Part shown: positions 53,225-62,633 of the stretch, piece after piece
Position numbering within the stretch: the first letter of the stretch is position 1
Layout: each line of letters starts with the position of its first letter
NCBI RefSeq assembly: GCF_003355495.1
Contig: NZ_CP031337.1
Location: forward strand, 2,547,001 to 2,611,000
DNA: 64,000 bases
Source of the DNA: Crenobacter cavernae
GTDB taxonomy: Bacteria; Pseudomonadota; Gammaproteobacteria; Burkholderiales; Chromobacteriaceae
Direction of reading: 5' to 3'
Notes under the pieces: model-generated
The model's database searches: none
Seen by the model: only the letters and a program-made list of their open reading frames with translations
What the model was told of the DNA's origin: nothing
Program-made: the position numbers and the translations under genes

Positions 53225-56200
53225 TTAGCTCGATGGCTCTTGAGCCGGCGGGTCGGCCGTCGTCTTGCCTGCGCTGGCCCCGAAGCGGAGGTACAGGATC
53301 GGCATGATGAACAGCGACAGCAGGCTCGACGTGACGACGCCGCCCAGGATCGCCACCGCCATCGGATGCTCGACCTCGTAACCGGGAATGCTGCCGGGAA
53401 TGATCAGCGGCAAGAGCGCCAGCGCGGCGCACAAGGTGGTCATCAGGATCGGCGACAGCCGTTCGCTGGCCCCGCGCAGGATCAGCCCGAGGCCGAAGGG
53501 TTCGCCTTCCTCGCGTTCGAGATGCCGGTAGTGCTCGATGAGCATGATGCCGTTGCGCGCGGAAAGACCGAGGATGGTGATGATGCCGACCAGCGAGCCG
53601 AGCGAGATGACGCGGTCGCTCGCGAAGGTCGCCAGCAGGCCGCCGATCAGCGCCGCCGGAAGCGCGAGAAACACCATCGTGGTCAGCCGCAGGTTCCGGA
53701 AGGTCGCGTGGAGCGTGAGGAAGATCGCCGCGATAAAGACAAGCGACGCGATAAGCAGATTCCGCTGCGCGGCCTGGCGCTCCTTGTATTCGCCCAACAG
53801 CTGCGGGTAGTAGCCGAGCGGGAACTGGACCTTGTCGAGCCGCTGCGCGACCTCCTCGGCCACCGAGCCGAGGTCGCGGCCCTTGACGTTGGCTTGGACG
53901 TCGATCCGCCGCGAGTTGTTCTCGCGCTTGAGCTTGTTCGGTATCGGCACGAGTTGGACGTCGGCCACCTCGGCCAACCTCACGCGCCCGCCGTAGGGCG
54001 TGTCGACCAGCGCGTTGCGGATGTCGTCGACGCTCCGGCGCGACGACGGTGACGACCACACGAAGACGTCGTAGACCTTGCCGTCTTTATGGATGTCCGT
54101 GACCTCCTGGCCCGACACCAGCACGGCCGCCGTCCGGCGCACGTCGCCCGGCTTGAGCCCGTGGCGACCGGCCGCGTCGAGGTTCACCTTGACCTGGATC
54201 TGCGGGATGTCGACCTGCTGCTCGGCGTGCAGATCGACGAGGCCGGGGATACCTTTCAGCGCGTGTTCCACGTCCTTCGCCTTTTTGCGGAGGACGGTAA
54301 GATCGGGCCCCGAGATGCGCACGACGATCGACTCGCTCGCGCCGGTCAGCACCTCCTTGATCCTCTCCTTCAGATAGGTCTGCACGTCGCGATACAGCCC
54401 GGGATAGCCGGCGACGGCGGCCTCGACGCTCGCGCGCGTCTTGTCGTAGTCGACGCTGGGGTCGACGCTGATCCAGTTCTCGGTGAAGTTGACGCCGTAC
54501 GGCTCGTCGCCGCCGATGGCGCGTCCGATATGGGCGCCGAAGTTGCGGACCCCCGGTATCGCGCGCAGCTCGCGGCTGGCCTGCTCCGTGATCCTGACCG
54601 TTTCCGGGTGCGACGTCCCCTCGGCGGGCACCCAGTGCATCAGGAAGTCCCTTTCCTTGAACGCCGGGAGCAGCGCCGTGCCGAGGAAGGGGAATACGGC
54701 GATGCCGGCGACGACAATGGCGAGGGCGGTGGCGAACGTCGCGCGCTGATGGTTGATGACGCGTGTAAGCATCGCGCCGTAGATCCGCTTGAGCCACGGG
54801 AGCAGCGGGGACTGCTTATGCTCGATGTCGGCACGGTCCAGCAGAAGAAGGCACAGTGCCGGCGTGACCGTCAGCGCCACCACCATCGATGCCACCATCG
54901 CGGTCAGATAGGCGAGGACCAGCGGTTCGAAGAACGAGCCCGACAGCCCGCCCATGAAGAAGACCGGCATCACGGCCAGCACGACGATCACCGTCGCGTG
55001 CACGATGGCGGAACGCACCTCGAGCGACGCTTCGAGGATGATGCGCGCCGTCGACTTGTCGCTGCCTTTGAGTCGGTGCTGGCGCAGCCGCCGTGTGATG
55101 TTCTCGACGTCGACGATCGCGTCGTCGACGACGTCGCCCAGCGCAACGATGAAGCCCGCCAGCACCATCGTATTGATCGTCGCACCCTGGAAGTAGAGGA
55201 CGACCCCCGCGGCCACCAGCGACAAGGGGATGGCGACGACGCTGATCAGCGCGACCCGCCATTCGTAGAGGAAGGCGCCCAGCACGAGGATCACGAGGAG
55301 GCAGCCGATGATCAGCGCCCGCGTCAGGTTGTCCATCGACAGCTCGATGAAGGTCGCCGGCCTGAAGATCGTCGAGTCGATTTCGATGCCGGGCAGGCCG
55401 GGCTTCATCTCCTCGAGTGCCTCCTCGATCCCCTCCGTCACCTCGAGCGTGTTCGCCCACGGCAGCTTCTCGACGATCATCATCAGGCCGGGGCCGTCGT
55501 TGATGACGGCGTCGCCGACCATCGGCCAGGTGCCCCAGCCGACGTGGGCGACGTCGCGCAGCCGCGGCGGGTCGGCGCGCACGGTCTTCAGCTTGAGCGG
55601 CACCTCGGCCAGGTGTTCGACCGAAAAGACCGGCGATTCGTTATGGATGACGAGCCGCTGGTTCGGCGTGTCGATCATCCCGTCGATGCGGGTCTTCGCG
55701 TGGCTGGTGTACCTGAGCAGGCTGAAGTCGAGCGCGTCCGACGTCGTCTCCATGACCTCGTCGAGCGTGACGTTGTGGGCGCGCATCAGCGTCGGGTCGG
55801 CCTGCACCTGCAGCGACTTGATCCGTTCGCCCCAGATCGGAACGTTCGCGACGCCGGGGACGGACATCAGCCGGAACTTGATCTTCCAGTACGCGATCAT
55901 CGACAGGTCCATCATGTCGTGGACCTTGGACGTCAGCCCGATCTTCATCACCCGGCTGGTCGACGACAGCGGCTGGAGGATCACCGGCATGCCGGACGAC
56001 TGCGGCAGCTCGGCGATCGCCAGCTCCACACGCTCCTGGGTGCGCTGGCGCGCCTCCATCAGGTCGGTGCCCGGCTTGAAGATGAGCACGACCTGAGACA
56101 GCCCGGTCACCGACGACGAGCGCACGTATTCGACGCCGGGTACGCCGCGCAGCTGGTCCTCCATCGGGATCGTGATCAGCTCTTCGACCTCGGTGGAGGT

Positions 56201-56368
56201 CATGCCGGGACCCTCGGTCTGGATTTCGATCTTCGGCGGCGCGAACTCGGGGAAGACGTCGACCGGCATCTTGCGCAGTTGCTCGGCTCCGAAGACGAGT
56301 AAGCCGATGGCGATGGCCATCACCAGGAAACGAAATTTCAGGCTCGCGCCTATGATCCAGCGGAACAT
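53225..56368 (-). CDS. RND permease, CusA/CzcA-like (first in the locus)
   Basis: The 1047-residue protein shares layout and many blocks with the second permease: MFRWIIGASLKFRFLVMA, PVDVFPEFAPPKIEIQTE, and TM4 AGFIVALGDVVDDAIVDVENI. It is a heavy-metal-type RND protein by motif; substrate unknown. It is the first gene of the six-gene locus, preceded by an AT-rich stretch that should hold the promoter. Two permeases in one operon may form a hetero-trimer, as in MdtBC. Confidence 0.88.
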   Translation of the reverse strand: MFRWIIGASLKFRFLVMAIAIGLLVFGAEQLRKMPVDVFPEFAPPKIEIQTEGPGMTSTEVEELITIPMEDQLRGVPGVEYVRSSSVTGLSQVVLIFKPGTDLMEARQRTQERVELAIAELPQSSGMPVILQPLSSTSRVMKIGLTSKVHDMMDLSMIAYWKIKFRLMSVPGVANVPIWGERIKSLQVQADPTLMRAHNVTLDEVMETTSDALDFSLLRYTSHAKTRIDGMIDTPNQRLVIHNESPVFSVEHLAEVPLKLKTVRADPPRLRDVAHVGWGTWPMVGDAVINDGPGLMMIVEKLPWANTLEVTEGIEEALEEMKPGLPGIEIDSTIFRPATFIELSMDNLTRALIIGCLLVILVLGAFLYEWRVALISVVAIPLSLVAAGVVLYFQGATINTMVLAGFIVALGDVVDDAIVDVENITRRLRQHRLKGSDKSTARIILEASLEVRSAIVHATVIVVLAVMPVFFMGGLSGSFFEPLVLAYLTAMVASMVVALTVTPALCLLLLDRADIEHKQSPLLPWLKRIYGAMLTRVINHQRATFATALAIVVAGIAVFPFLGTALLPAFKERDFLMHWVPAEGTSHPETVRITEQASRELRAIPGVRNFGAHIGRAIGGDEPYGVNFTENWISVDPSVDYDKTRASVEAAVAGYPGLYRDVQTYLKERIKEVLTGASESIVVRISGPDLTVLRKKAKDVEHALKGIPGLVDLHAEQQVDIPQIQVKVNLDAAGRHGLKPGDVRRTAAVLVSGQEVTDIHKDGKVYDVFVWSSPSSRRSVDDIRNALVDTPYGGRVRLAEVADVQLVPIPNKLKRENNSRRIDVQANVKGRDLGSVAEEVAQRLDKVQFPLGYYPQLLGEYKERQAAQRNLLIASLVFIAAIFLTLHATFRNLRLTTMVFLALPAALIGGLLATFASDRVISLGSLVGIITILGLSARNGIMLIEHYRHLEREEGEPFGLGLILRGASERLSPILMTTLCAALALLPLIIPGSIPGYEVEHPMAVAILGGVVTSSLLSLFIMPILYLRFGASAGKTTADPPAQEPSS

Positions 56369-57471
56369 TTGGGTGCCTCATTCTTGCTTTTTTTCACGTT
56401 CTACTTATTTGATTTCAGACTAGTTTCCTTACAAGAGAATTAATACCGACCCCCTTAAATATTATTTTGTATTTATGTTTTATAGTAAATAATTATTATT
56501 CATTATTAATTGTCATAACAACGGGATGGTATTTCATCAGCCGACTGTGGCTGGACCCAAAAACTGTTGCGCTGAGCAAAGCTGAACCTGCCGAGTAGCG
56601 AAGCCCCAACAGGAAGTCCGACAACGCTGTGTTCAAGGTGCGCAGCGACACATTGCGCCAGCGCACACGATATGGAAGGAGGGGAGGGCCTGCCTCCGTC
56701 GCAGCCTGTTCGCGAACAAGATGTTCTGTTTCAGAGGCTTAGGTTCGCACGTGATGGAGGGGGGCGATCGTCGGGTAGCTGGATAGCATGAGATACTGAA
56801 CCGGTTCACCCTTTGGGGATGCCGGATATGGTTCGTTCGTGCTGCTGCGTGGGAGGGAAGGGGACAGCGCTCAAGGCCTGTGCAGGAAAGCCGGGATAAG
56901 TATTCTTGCCCGTATTTTAAAGATGGCTCTCTGTCAAAGCCGTCTTTTTCGAAATGGGCATATTTCAAATAAAATAAAATGGCGATGTTATAACCTGTTT
57001 TGTTTTTGAGATCGACTGTTTCTATTGCATGATTTCTGGGAAAGCTCACGCAGAGAATTTCATGTGTCTCTTTAAGGTACTAGACGGGGAAACTGGGTGC
57101 CATAAAATCGCTGGTTCCGGCTTTAATGGAAAATAAAACATCGACGAGTCTTTTGTCGCGGAAAGGCGGTGGAGTATGAGGGGGCGCCCCTTTCGTGACC
57201 CATAAAAGGTATGCAAAAAAGCTATAAAAAATATATTGTCCTATAAGATGTATTAATCAAGCGCAAAAGACTTAATATATTTCATTGGCGTGTCTTATTT
57301 ATCGCGACAGGATTTCCCGCCTCCGTTTTTCGCCTCCTTGCCAGATTGCTAACTTACCGTTGGCCCCCTGAACGGGGGAAGGCCGGGACGGCCTTCTCTT
57401 GCCCGCTCATCGTTTGGCTCGAATGGACATGACATGTGTATATAAGGTATGGCTCTGTAAAAAGTAGAGAC
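56369..57471. other. AT-rich gene-poor stretch upstream of the RND locus
   Basis: About 1.1 kb of markedly lower GC than both sides. The open frame at 56633-57049 on the minus strand has no recognisable motif and poor codon bias. The block at 56520-56640 looks like decayed element sequence. It probably contains the RND operon promoter near 56400. Confidence 0.45.
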
Positions 57472-57500
57472 AAAAAAACACCCCGGCAAGCGGGGTGTTT
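57472..57500 (-). terminator. Terminator after trpC
   Basis: AAACACCCCG / CGGGGTGTTT with a 5-nt loop, followed by seven T on the minus strand. It lies 88 bases after the trpC stop. Confidence 0.88.
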
Positions 57501-57588
57501 GATAGCAAACGATGCGTCACAGGCCCAACTAGGTATTCCTGGTTGGGAGGGATCACCGAAGTGGGCGTTTTCAGTGCCTATTGCCGGG

Positions 57589-58377
57589 TCAGGCGAACAG
57601 TTTCTGTAGCGCTGCACCCGGGTCGGCCTCGCGCATGAAGGCTTCGCCGACGAGGAAGGTGTGCACCGCATGATCGCGCATCAGCGCGACGTCGTCGGCC
57701 TTGACGATGCCGCTCTCGGTGACGACGATGCGGTCGGCGCCGATCTGCGGCAGCAGGCCGAACGTGGTCTCGAGGCTGACCTCGAAGGTGCGCAGGTTGC
57801 GGTTGTTGACGCCGACGAGCGGAGTATCCAGCTGCAGCGCGGCCTCGAGCTCTTCGCCGTCGTGCACCTCTACCAGTACCGCGAGGCCGAGCTCGGTCGC
57901 GAGCGCTTCGAACTCCTGCATCTGCGACAAGGGCAGCGCGGCGGCGATCAACAGGATGGCGTCGGCGCCCATCGCGCGCGCCTCGTAGACCTGGTAGGCG
58001 TCGACCATGAAGTCCTTGCGCAGCACCGGCAGCGCGCAGGCGGCGCGCGCGGCTTTCAGATACTCGGGCGAGCCCTGGAAGTAGGGCGCGTCGGTCAGCA
58101 CCGACAGGCAAGCGGCGCCGCCCGTCTCGTAACTTCTGGCGATCGCCGCCGGGTCGAAGTCGGCGCGGATCACGCCCTTCGAGGGGCTGGCCTTCTTCGC
58201 CTCGGCGATCACCGCCGAGGCGCCAGCCGCGTGCTTGGCGCGGATCGCGCCGACGAAATCGCGCACGTCGCGGCGCGCTTCGGCCTCGGCGCGAACGGCG
58301 GCGAGCGGGGTCTTGAGCTTGGCCGAGGCCACTTCGTCACGCTTGGTGGCAAGAATCTTGTTCAGGATGTCGGACAT
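57589..58377 (-). CDS. trpC: Indole-3-glycerol phosphate synthase
   Basis: The 262-residue TIM-barrel protein has the family motifs: VIAEAKKASPSKGVIR (catalytic Lys), PVLRKDFMVDAYQVYEARAMGAD with the second Lys, LVEVHDGEE, GVNNRNLRTFEV and VTESGI. It performs the fourth step of tryptophan synthesis. Its start overlaps the end of the yheT-like gene by 41 bases, and no other trp gene is nearby in the window. Confidence 0.95.
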   Translation of the reverse strand: MSDILNKILATKRDEVASAKLKTPLAAVRAEAEARRDVRDFVGAIRAKHAAGASAVIAEAKKASPSKGVIRADFDPAAIARSYETGGAACLSVLTDAPYFQGSPEYLKAARAACALPVLRKDFMVDAYQVYEARAMGADAILLIAAALPLSQMQEFEALATELGLAVLVEVHDGEELEAALQLDTPLVGVNNRNLRTFEVSLETTFGLLPQIGADRIVVTESGIVKADDVALMRDHAVHTFLVGEAFMREADPGAALQKLFA

Positions 58378-59356
58378 GGTTTTCTGGCGAATCGTTGTGC
58401 CGGCCGGCGGCCAGCTGTTCTTCGAAAAAGGCGATCAGGCGCTCTGGCAGCCAGTCGAGCCGCCCCGGGAAGCTGCCGGTCACGAAACCGACGTGGCCGC
58501 CCTCGGCCGGCTGTTCGAGCCGGACCGCCGCGCTGACCTCGTGCGGTTTCGGCAGCGCGTCGGGCGGCAGGAAGGGGTCGTTCACCGCGTTCAGCAGCAG
58601 GGTCGGCCGGGCGATATGGCGCAGCAGCGGCTTGCTGCTGGCGCGCGTCCAGTAGTCCCTGACGTCGCGGTAGCCGTGCAGCGGCGCGGTGACGAGGTTG
58701 TCGAACTCGCCGAAGGTGCGCGCGCGGCGCACGCCGTCGGCGTCGAACAGGCCGGGGTGGTGGATCAGCTGCGACAGCGCCTTCGGCTTGAGCGTGCCGA
58801 GGAATAGCCGCGTGTAGACGTGGCGGCCGAAGCCGACGTCGAGCCGCGTGCTCGCCGCGGCGAGGTCGACCGGCACCGACACGGCGGCGCAGGCCAGGGG
58901 CAGTGCGTCCGTACCGGTCTCGCCGAGATACTTGAGCAGCATATTGCCGCCGAGCGACACGCCGGCGGCGAACAAGGGTTGGCCGAGACCGGCGAATTTT
59001 TCCAGCAGCCACGCGACTTCGGCCGAATCGCCGGCGTGGTAGGCGCGGCGCAAGGTGTTGCCGACGCCGCCGCAGCCGCGAAAGTGCGGCACCGCGCCGC
59101 GCCAGCCATGCTCGGCCAACATCGTCATCAGCGAGAGCGCGTAGTGGCTGTCGCTGCTGCCCTCGAGACCGTGGAACAGCACCACCAGCGGCGCATCCAA
59201 CGGCCCGTCGACGAAGTCGACCGCGACCTCGCCGCCGTCCGGTGTCGGCCATAGCTCGCGCCGGTAGGGCGGACGCGACTGTCGGATGCCGACGGCCGGC
59301 CAGATGGTCTGCGCGTGGCCACCCTTCAGCCAGCGCGGCGCGCGGTAGGGGCTCAT
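58337..59356 (-). CDS. YheT-family alpha/beta hydrolase
   Basis: The 339-residue protein has the family order GGHAQTIWPA near the start, FHGLEGSSDSHYALSL, nucleophile Ser in GVSLGGNMLLKYLGE, Asp in VNDPFLPP and His in GGHVGF. YheT-like hydrolases act on unknown esters. Its ATG overlaps the mogA stop (ATGA), so it is coupled. Confidence 0.88.
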   Translation of the reverse strand: MSPYRAPRWLKGGHAQTIWPAVGIRQSRPPYRRELWPTPDGGEVAVDFVDGPLDAPLVVLFHGLEGSSDSHYALSLMTMLAEHGWRGAVPHFRGCGGVGNTLRRAYHAGDSAEVAWLLEKFAGLGQPLFAAGVSLGGNMLLKYLGETGTDALPLACAAVSVPVDLAAASTRLDVGFGRHVYTRLFLGTLKPKALSQLIHHPGLFDADGVRRARTFGEFDNLVTAPLHGYRDVRDYWTRASSKPLLRHIARPTLLLNAVNDPFLPPDALPKPHEVSAAVRLEQPAEGGHVGFVTGSFPGRLDWLPERLIAFFEEQLAAGRHNDSPENHVRHPEQDSCHQA

Positions 59357-59934
59357 GCCTTGGGTTTCTGTGCCGATTTGGGGCGGAAGGCCTTGACCAC
59401 CGCCTCGTCGGTTTCGACGTAAGGGCCGCCGATCAGGTCGATGCAGTACGGTACGGCGGCGAAGATGCCCGGCACGACGACCATGCCGTTCTCGTCCTTT
59501 AGACCCTCGAGCGTCTCGCGGATCGCCTTCGGCTGACCCGGCAGGTTGAGGATCAGCGAAGATTTGCGAATCACGCCGACCTGGCGCGACAGGATCGCGG
59601 TCGGCACGAAACGCAGGCTGACCTGGCGCATCTGCTCGCCGAAACCGGGCATCTCGCGGTCGGCGACCGCTAGCGTCGCTTCCGGCGTGACGTCGCGCGG
59701 CGCCGGGCCGGTGCCGCCGGTGGTCAACACCAGGTGGCAGCCTTCTGCGTCGACCAGTTCCTTCAGCGTGGCCTCGATCTCGGGCTGCTCATCCGGGATC
59801 AGCCGCGTCACCGTCTCGAACGGCGAAGTCAGCGCGAGCGCGAACCAGTCGGTCAGCGCCGGGATGCCCAAGTCCTGGTACACGCCCTGGCTCGCGCGGT
59901 CAGAAATCGAAACCAGGCCGATCTTCAGCGTCAT
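59353..59934 (-). CDS. mogA: Molybdopterin adenylyltransferase MogA
   Basis: The 193-residue protein has the MoaB/MogA motifs: ISDRASQGVYQD near the start, LVLTTGGTGPAPRDVTPEATL (substrate loop with Asp), and NLPGQPKAIRETLE. It adenylates molybdopterin for molybdenum cofactor assembly. It overlaps darP upstream (ATGA) and yheT downstream. Confidence 0.93.
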   Translation of the reverse strand: MTLKIGLVSISDRASQGVYQDLGIPALTDWFALALTSPFETVTRLIPDEQPEIEATLKELVDAEGCHLVLTTGGTGPAPRDVTPEATLAVADREMPGFGEQMRQVSLRFVPTAILSRQVGVIRKSSLILNLPGQPKAIRETLEGLKDENGMVVVPGIFAAVPYCIDLIGGPYVETDEAVVKAFRPKSAQKPKA

Positions 59935-60479
59935 GCTTCTTCGTCCTCTGAGTCGTTCTGGCGTTTGGGTACGCCCGGCTCCGGGATGACCTCTTTCATC
60001 GCCTGGAACAGCGTTCGCGACGATTTAGGCGGCTTGTTCTCCAGTTTTTCCTTGCGCGCGTTGCGGATCAGCGTCCTGAGCAGCTGGACGTCGGCGCCGG
60101 GGAAGTCGGCGAGGAAGGTCGGCAGCATCGCGTCGTCGGTCAGCAGCCGTTCGCGCCAGCGCTCCAACAGGTGCAGCCAGGCGTTGTGCTCGTTCGACTC
60201 GCCCTTGAGGACCGACAAGTGCTTTTCAATCGGCTCGGGGTCGACATCGCGCATCAGTTTGCCGATGTACTGCTTCTGGCGCTTGATCGCGCCGTGCGCG
60301 GTGAAGCGCTTGCAGTCGCGGATCGCCTGGAACAGGTCTTCGGGCAGGTTCATTTTCTTGAGCGTGTCGACCGACAGGTTGACCAGTTCTTCGCCCAGGT
60401 CCTGACGGGCTTCGACGTCGCGCTTGCGCTGGCTCTTGCTGATCGGTTCGTCCTGGCCGTGTTGCTTCGGGTCGCTCAT
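59931..60479 (-). CDS. darP: Ribosome-associated protein DarP (YjgA, DUF615)
   Basis: The 182-residue protein is highly charged, with the DUF615 blocks ISKSQRKRDVEARQDLGEELV, DCKRFTAHGAIKRQKQYIGKLMRD and LIRNARKEKLEN. It helps late 50S ribosome assembly. It is the first gene of the darP-mogA-yheT-trpC run and is divergent from pmbA, sharing an 86-bp intergenic space. Confidence 0.92.
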   Translation of the reverse strand: MSDPKQHGQDEPISKSQRKRDVEARQDLGEELVNLSVDTLKKMNLPEDLFQAIRDCKRFTAHGAIKRQKQYIGKLMRDVDPEPIEKHLSVLKGESNEHNAWLHLLERWRERLLTDDAMLPTFLADFPGADVQLLRTLIRNARKEKLENKPPKSSRTLFQAMKEVIPEPGVPKRQNDSEDEEA

Positions 60480-60565
60480 TCTTGTTGCGTCTCACAAAGA
60501 TTCAAGGCTGGTATGATACTAGAAGCGTAGCCCGTCGGGCTTGTCGATGGTGATCGAAAGCGAAC

Positions 60566-61909
60566 ATGTCAGACTCCTCCTTCAGTTTTTCCCAGCCCCA
60601 ATTGCAATCCCTCGCGCAAGAAGCGCTCGAACTGGCCAAGAAGGCCGGCGCGACCGCGTGCGAGGTCGACGTCTCCGAAGGGCGCGGCCAGACGGTGACC
60701 GTCCGCCTGTCCGAAGTGGAAACCATCGAATACAACCAGGACAAGGGCATCGGCGTCACGGTCTACCTCGGCCAACGCAAGGGCCATGCCAGCACCTCCG
60801 ACTTCTCTTCGACCGCGCTGGCCGACACGGTGGCGGCGGCGATCAATATCGCGCGCTTCACCGCCGAAGACGATTGCGCCGGCCTGGCCGAACCCGCGCT
60901 GATGGCGAGCGAGTTCCCCGACCTCGACCTCTACCACCCGTGGGACGTGTCGGTCGAGGAGGCGATCGAGCTGGCGCGCGCGACCGAAGCGGCGGCGCTG
61001 GCGGTCGACAAGCGCCTGACCAATTCGGAGGGCGGCACCGTTTCGACGCAGTCCAGCCACTTCATCTACGCCAACAGCCACGGCTTTCTCGCCGGCTTCC
61101 CGACCTCGCGCCACAGCCTGTCGGTGGCGGCGGTGGCCGAGGCGGACGGCGCGATGCAGCGCGACTACTGGTACAGCGTCGCCCGCCACGTCGACGATCT
61201 CGAGCCCGCCGCCGACATCGGCCGCAAGGCCGGCGAGCGCACGGTGGCGCGGCTGAACGGGCGCCGCGTGAAGACCGGCCGCTACCCGGTGCTGTTCGAG
61301 GCGCCGGTCGCGGCGTCCTTGATCGGCCACTTCGTGTCGGCCGCCAGCGGCGGCAGCCTGTACCGCCGTTCGAGCTTCCTCGTCGATGCGCTCGGCAAGC
61401 CGGTGTTCTCCGATCGCGTGACCATCGACGAAGACCCCTTCCTGCTGCGCGGCCTCGGCAGCAGCGCGTTCGACAACGAAGGCGTGGCGACCAACGCGCG
61501 CCGTCTGGTCGGCGCCGGCGTGCTCGAAGGCTATTTCCTGTCGAGCTACTCGGGGCGCAAGTTGAACAGCTCCACCACTGGCAACGCCGGCGGCCCGCAC
61601 AACCTGATCGTGCACAGCACCGGCGAGTCGTTCGACGTCCTGCTGGCCGAACTCGGTACCGGTCTGCTCGTCACCGAGCTGATGGGGCAGGGCATCAACC
61701 TCGTCACCGGCGACTACTCGCGCGGCGCGTCGGGCTTCTGGGTCGAGAACGGCAAGATCGCCTATCCGGTCGAGGAAATCACCATCGCCGGCAATCTCGC
61801 CGAGATGTACCGCCAGATCGTCGCGGTCGGCGACGACACGCTCAACCGCGGCGCCAAGCTGGTCGGTTCGATCCTGATCGAATCGATGATGGTCGCCGGC
61901 GAAGCCTGA
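60566..61909 (+). CDS. pmbA: Metallopeptidase-associated protein PmbA (TldE)
   Basis: The 447-residue protein fits the family: VEVDVSEGRG-like start (CEVDVSEGRGQTVTVR), GIGVTVYLGQRKGHASTSDF, DNEGVATNARRLV, GYFLSSYSGRKLNSSTTGNAGGPHN and the C-terminal EITIAGNL ... MYRQI. TldD/TldE together cleave CcdA antitoxin and mature microcin-like peptides. The tldD partner is not in the window. Confidence 0.94.
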   Translation: MSDSSFSFSQPQLQSLAQEALELAKKAGATACEVDVSEGRGQTVTVRLSEVETIEYNQDKGIGVTVYLGQRKGHASTSDFSSTALADTVAAAINIARFTAEDDCAGLAEPALMASEFPDLDLYHPWDVSVEEAIELARATEAAALAVDKRLTNSEGGTVSTQSSHFIYANSHGFLAGFPTSRHSLSVAAVAEADGAMQRDYWYSVARHVDDLEPAADIGRKAGERTVARLNGRRVKTGRYPVLFEAPVAASLIGHFVSAASGGSLYRRSSFLVDALGKPVFSDRVTIDEDPFLLRGLGSSAFDNEGVATNARRLVGAGVLEGYFLSSYSGRKLNSSTTGNAGGPHNLIVHSTGESFDVLLAELGTGLLVTELMGQGINLVTGDYSRGASGFWVENGKIAYPVEEITIAGNLAEMYRQIVAVGDDTLNRGAKLVGSILIESMMVAGEA

Positions 61910-62532
61910 TGAGCCCCGAGCGCTGGCAGGCCGCCGCCGCCGAACTCGCGTCGCGGGACGCGCGGCTGGCGCACCTGATCGAGCGCTTTCCGGATTCCCG
62001 GCTCGTCACCCGCGGCGAGCCGTTCCAGACCCTGTTGCGCGCCATCGTCGGCCAGCAGCTTTCCATGCGCGCGGCCGATGCGATCTGGTCGCGTCTCGTC
62101 GCCGCCTTCGACCCGGCCGACCCGGCCGCCTGGGCCTCGGCCAACCTTGAAGAACTACGCGCCAAGGGCTTGTCGCAGCGCAAGGCCGAGTACGTGCGCG
62201 ATCTGGCGCAGCACACGCTGGCCGGCGACCTCAAGCCGCACAGCCTCGCCGCGCTCGACGACGATGGCGTGATCCGCGTCCTGACCGGCATCCGCGGCCT
62301 CGGCCGCTGGAGCGCCGAGATGTTCCTGATCTTCAACCTCGCGCGGCCCGAAGTGTGGCCGGTCGACGACATCGGCCTGCAAAGGGCGCTCGTCGCGCAC
62401 GGCTGGCTCGACCCCGGCACGAAGCCGAAGCGCGCCGACTGCCTCGCGGCCGGCGAAGTGTTCCGCCCGTGGCGCACCGTCGCCACCTGGTATCTGTGGC
62501 GCAGTCTCGATCCGGCAGAAATCGTCTACTGA
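61909..62532 (+). CDS. DNA-3-methyladenine glycosylase (HhH-GPD, AlkA-like)
   Basis: The 207-residue protein has a helix-hairpin-helix block GIRGLGRWSAEMFLIF and the catalytic Asp in PVDDIGLQRAL, with AIVGQQLSMRAADAIW upstream. It is shorter than E. coli AlkA, lacking the N-terminal domain. It removes alkylated bases. Its ATG overlaps the pmbA stop by one base (TGATG). Confidence 0.9.
   Translation: MSPERWQAAAAELASRDARLAHLIERFPDSRLVTRGEPFQTLLRAIVGQQLSMRAADAIWSRLVAAFDPADPAAWASANLEELRAKGLSQRKAEYVRDLAQHTLAGDLKPHSLAALDDDGVIRVLTGIRGLGRWSAEMFLIFNLARPEVWPVDDIGLQRALVAHGWLDPGTKPKRADCLAAGEVFRPWRTVATWYLWRSLDPAEIVY
62136..62148 (-). repeat. Copy of the 13-mer AAGGTTGGCCGAG inside the glycosylase gene
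   Basis: CTCGGCCAACCTT occurs in frame within coding sequence, a perfect copy on the minus strand. Confidence 0.75.
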
Positions 62533-62540
62533 CCCTCCCC

Positions 62541-62553
62541 AAGGTTGGCCGAG
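62541..62553 (+). repeat. Copy of the 13-mer AAGGTTGGCCGAG after the glycosylase gene
   Basis: A perfect plus-strand copy 8 bases past the glycosylase stop. Confidence 0.78.
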
Positions 62554-62633
62554 CCTGCGCGCGCGTTCCCAATCTGGCATGATTTGGCTATGCCTTAAAT
62601 AACAACGTCAAGAAGGCTGGGAAGGGGGAGAGC

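Noticed and set aside
52377..54059. A 560-codon frame extending the DUF5666-like gene upstream into the first RND gene
   Set aside because: The upstream part is an out-of-frame shadow of the permease; a clear signal peptide and ribosome site set the start at 53150.
60541..62532. A 663-codon open frame overlapping pmbA
   Set aside because: Its first two thirds are an Arg/Pro/Gly-rich shadow frame of pmbA; only the last 207 codons are the real glycosylase gene, which starts at 61909.
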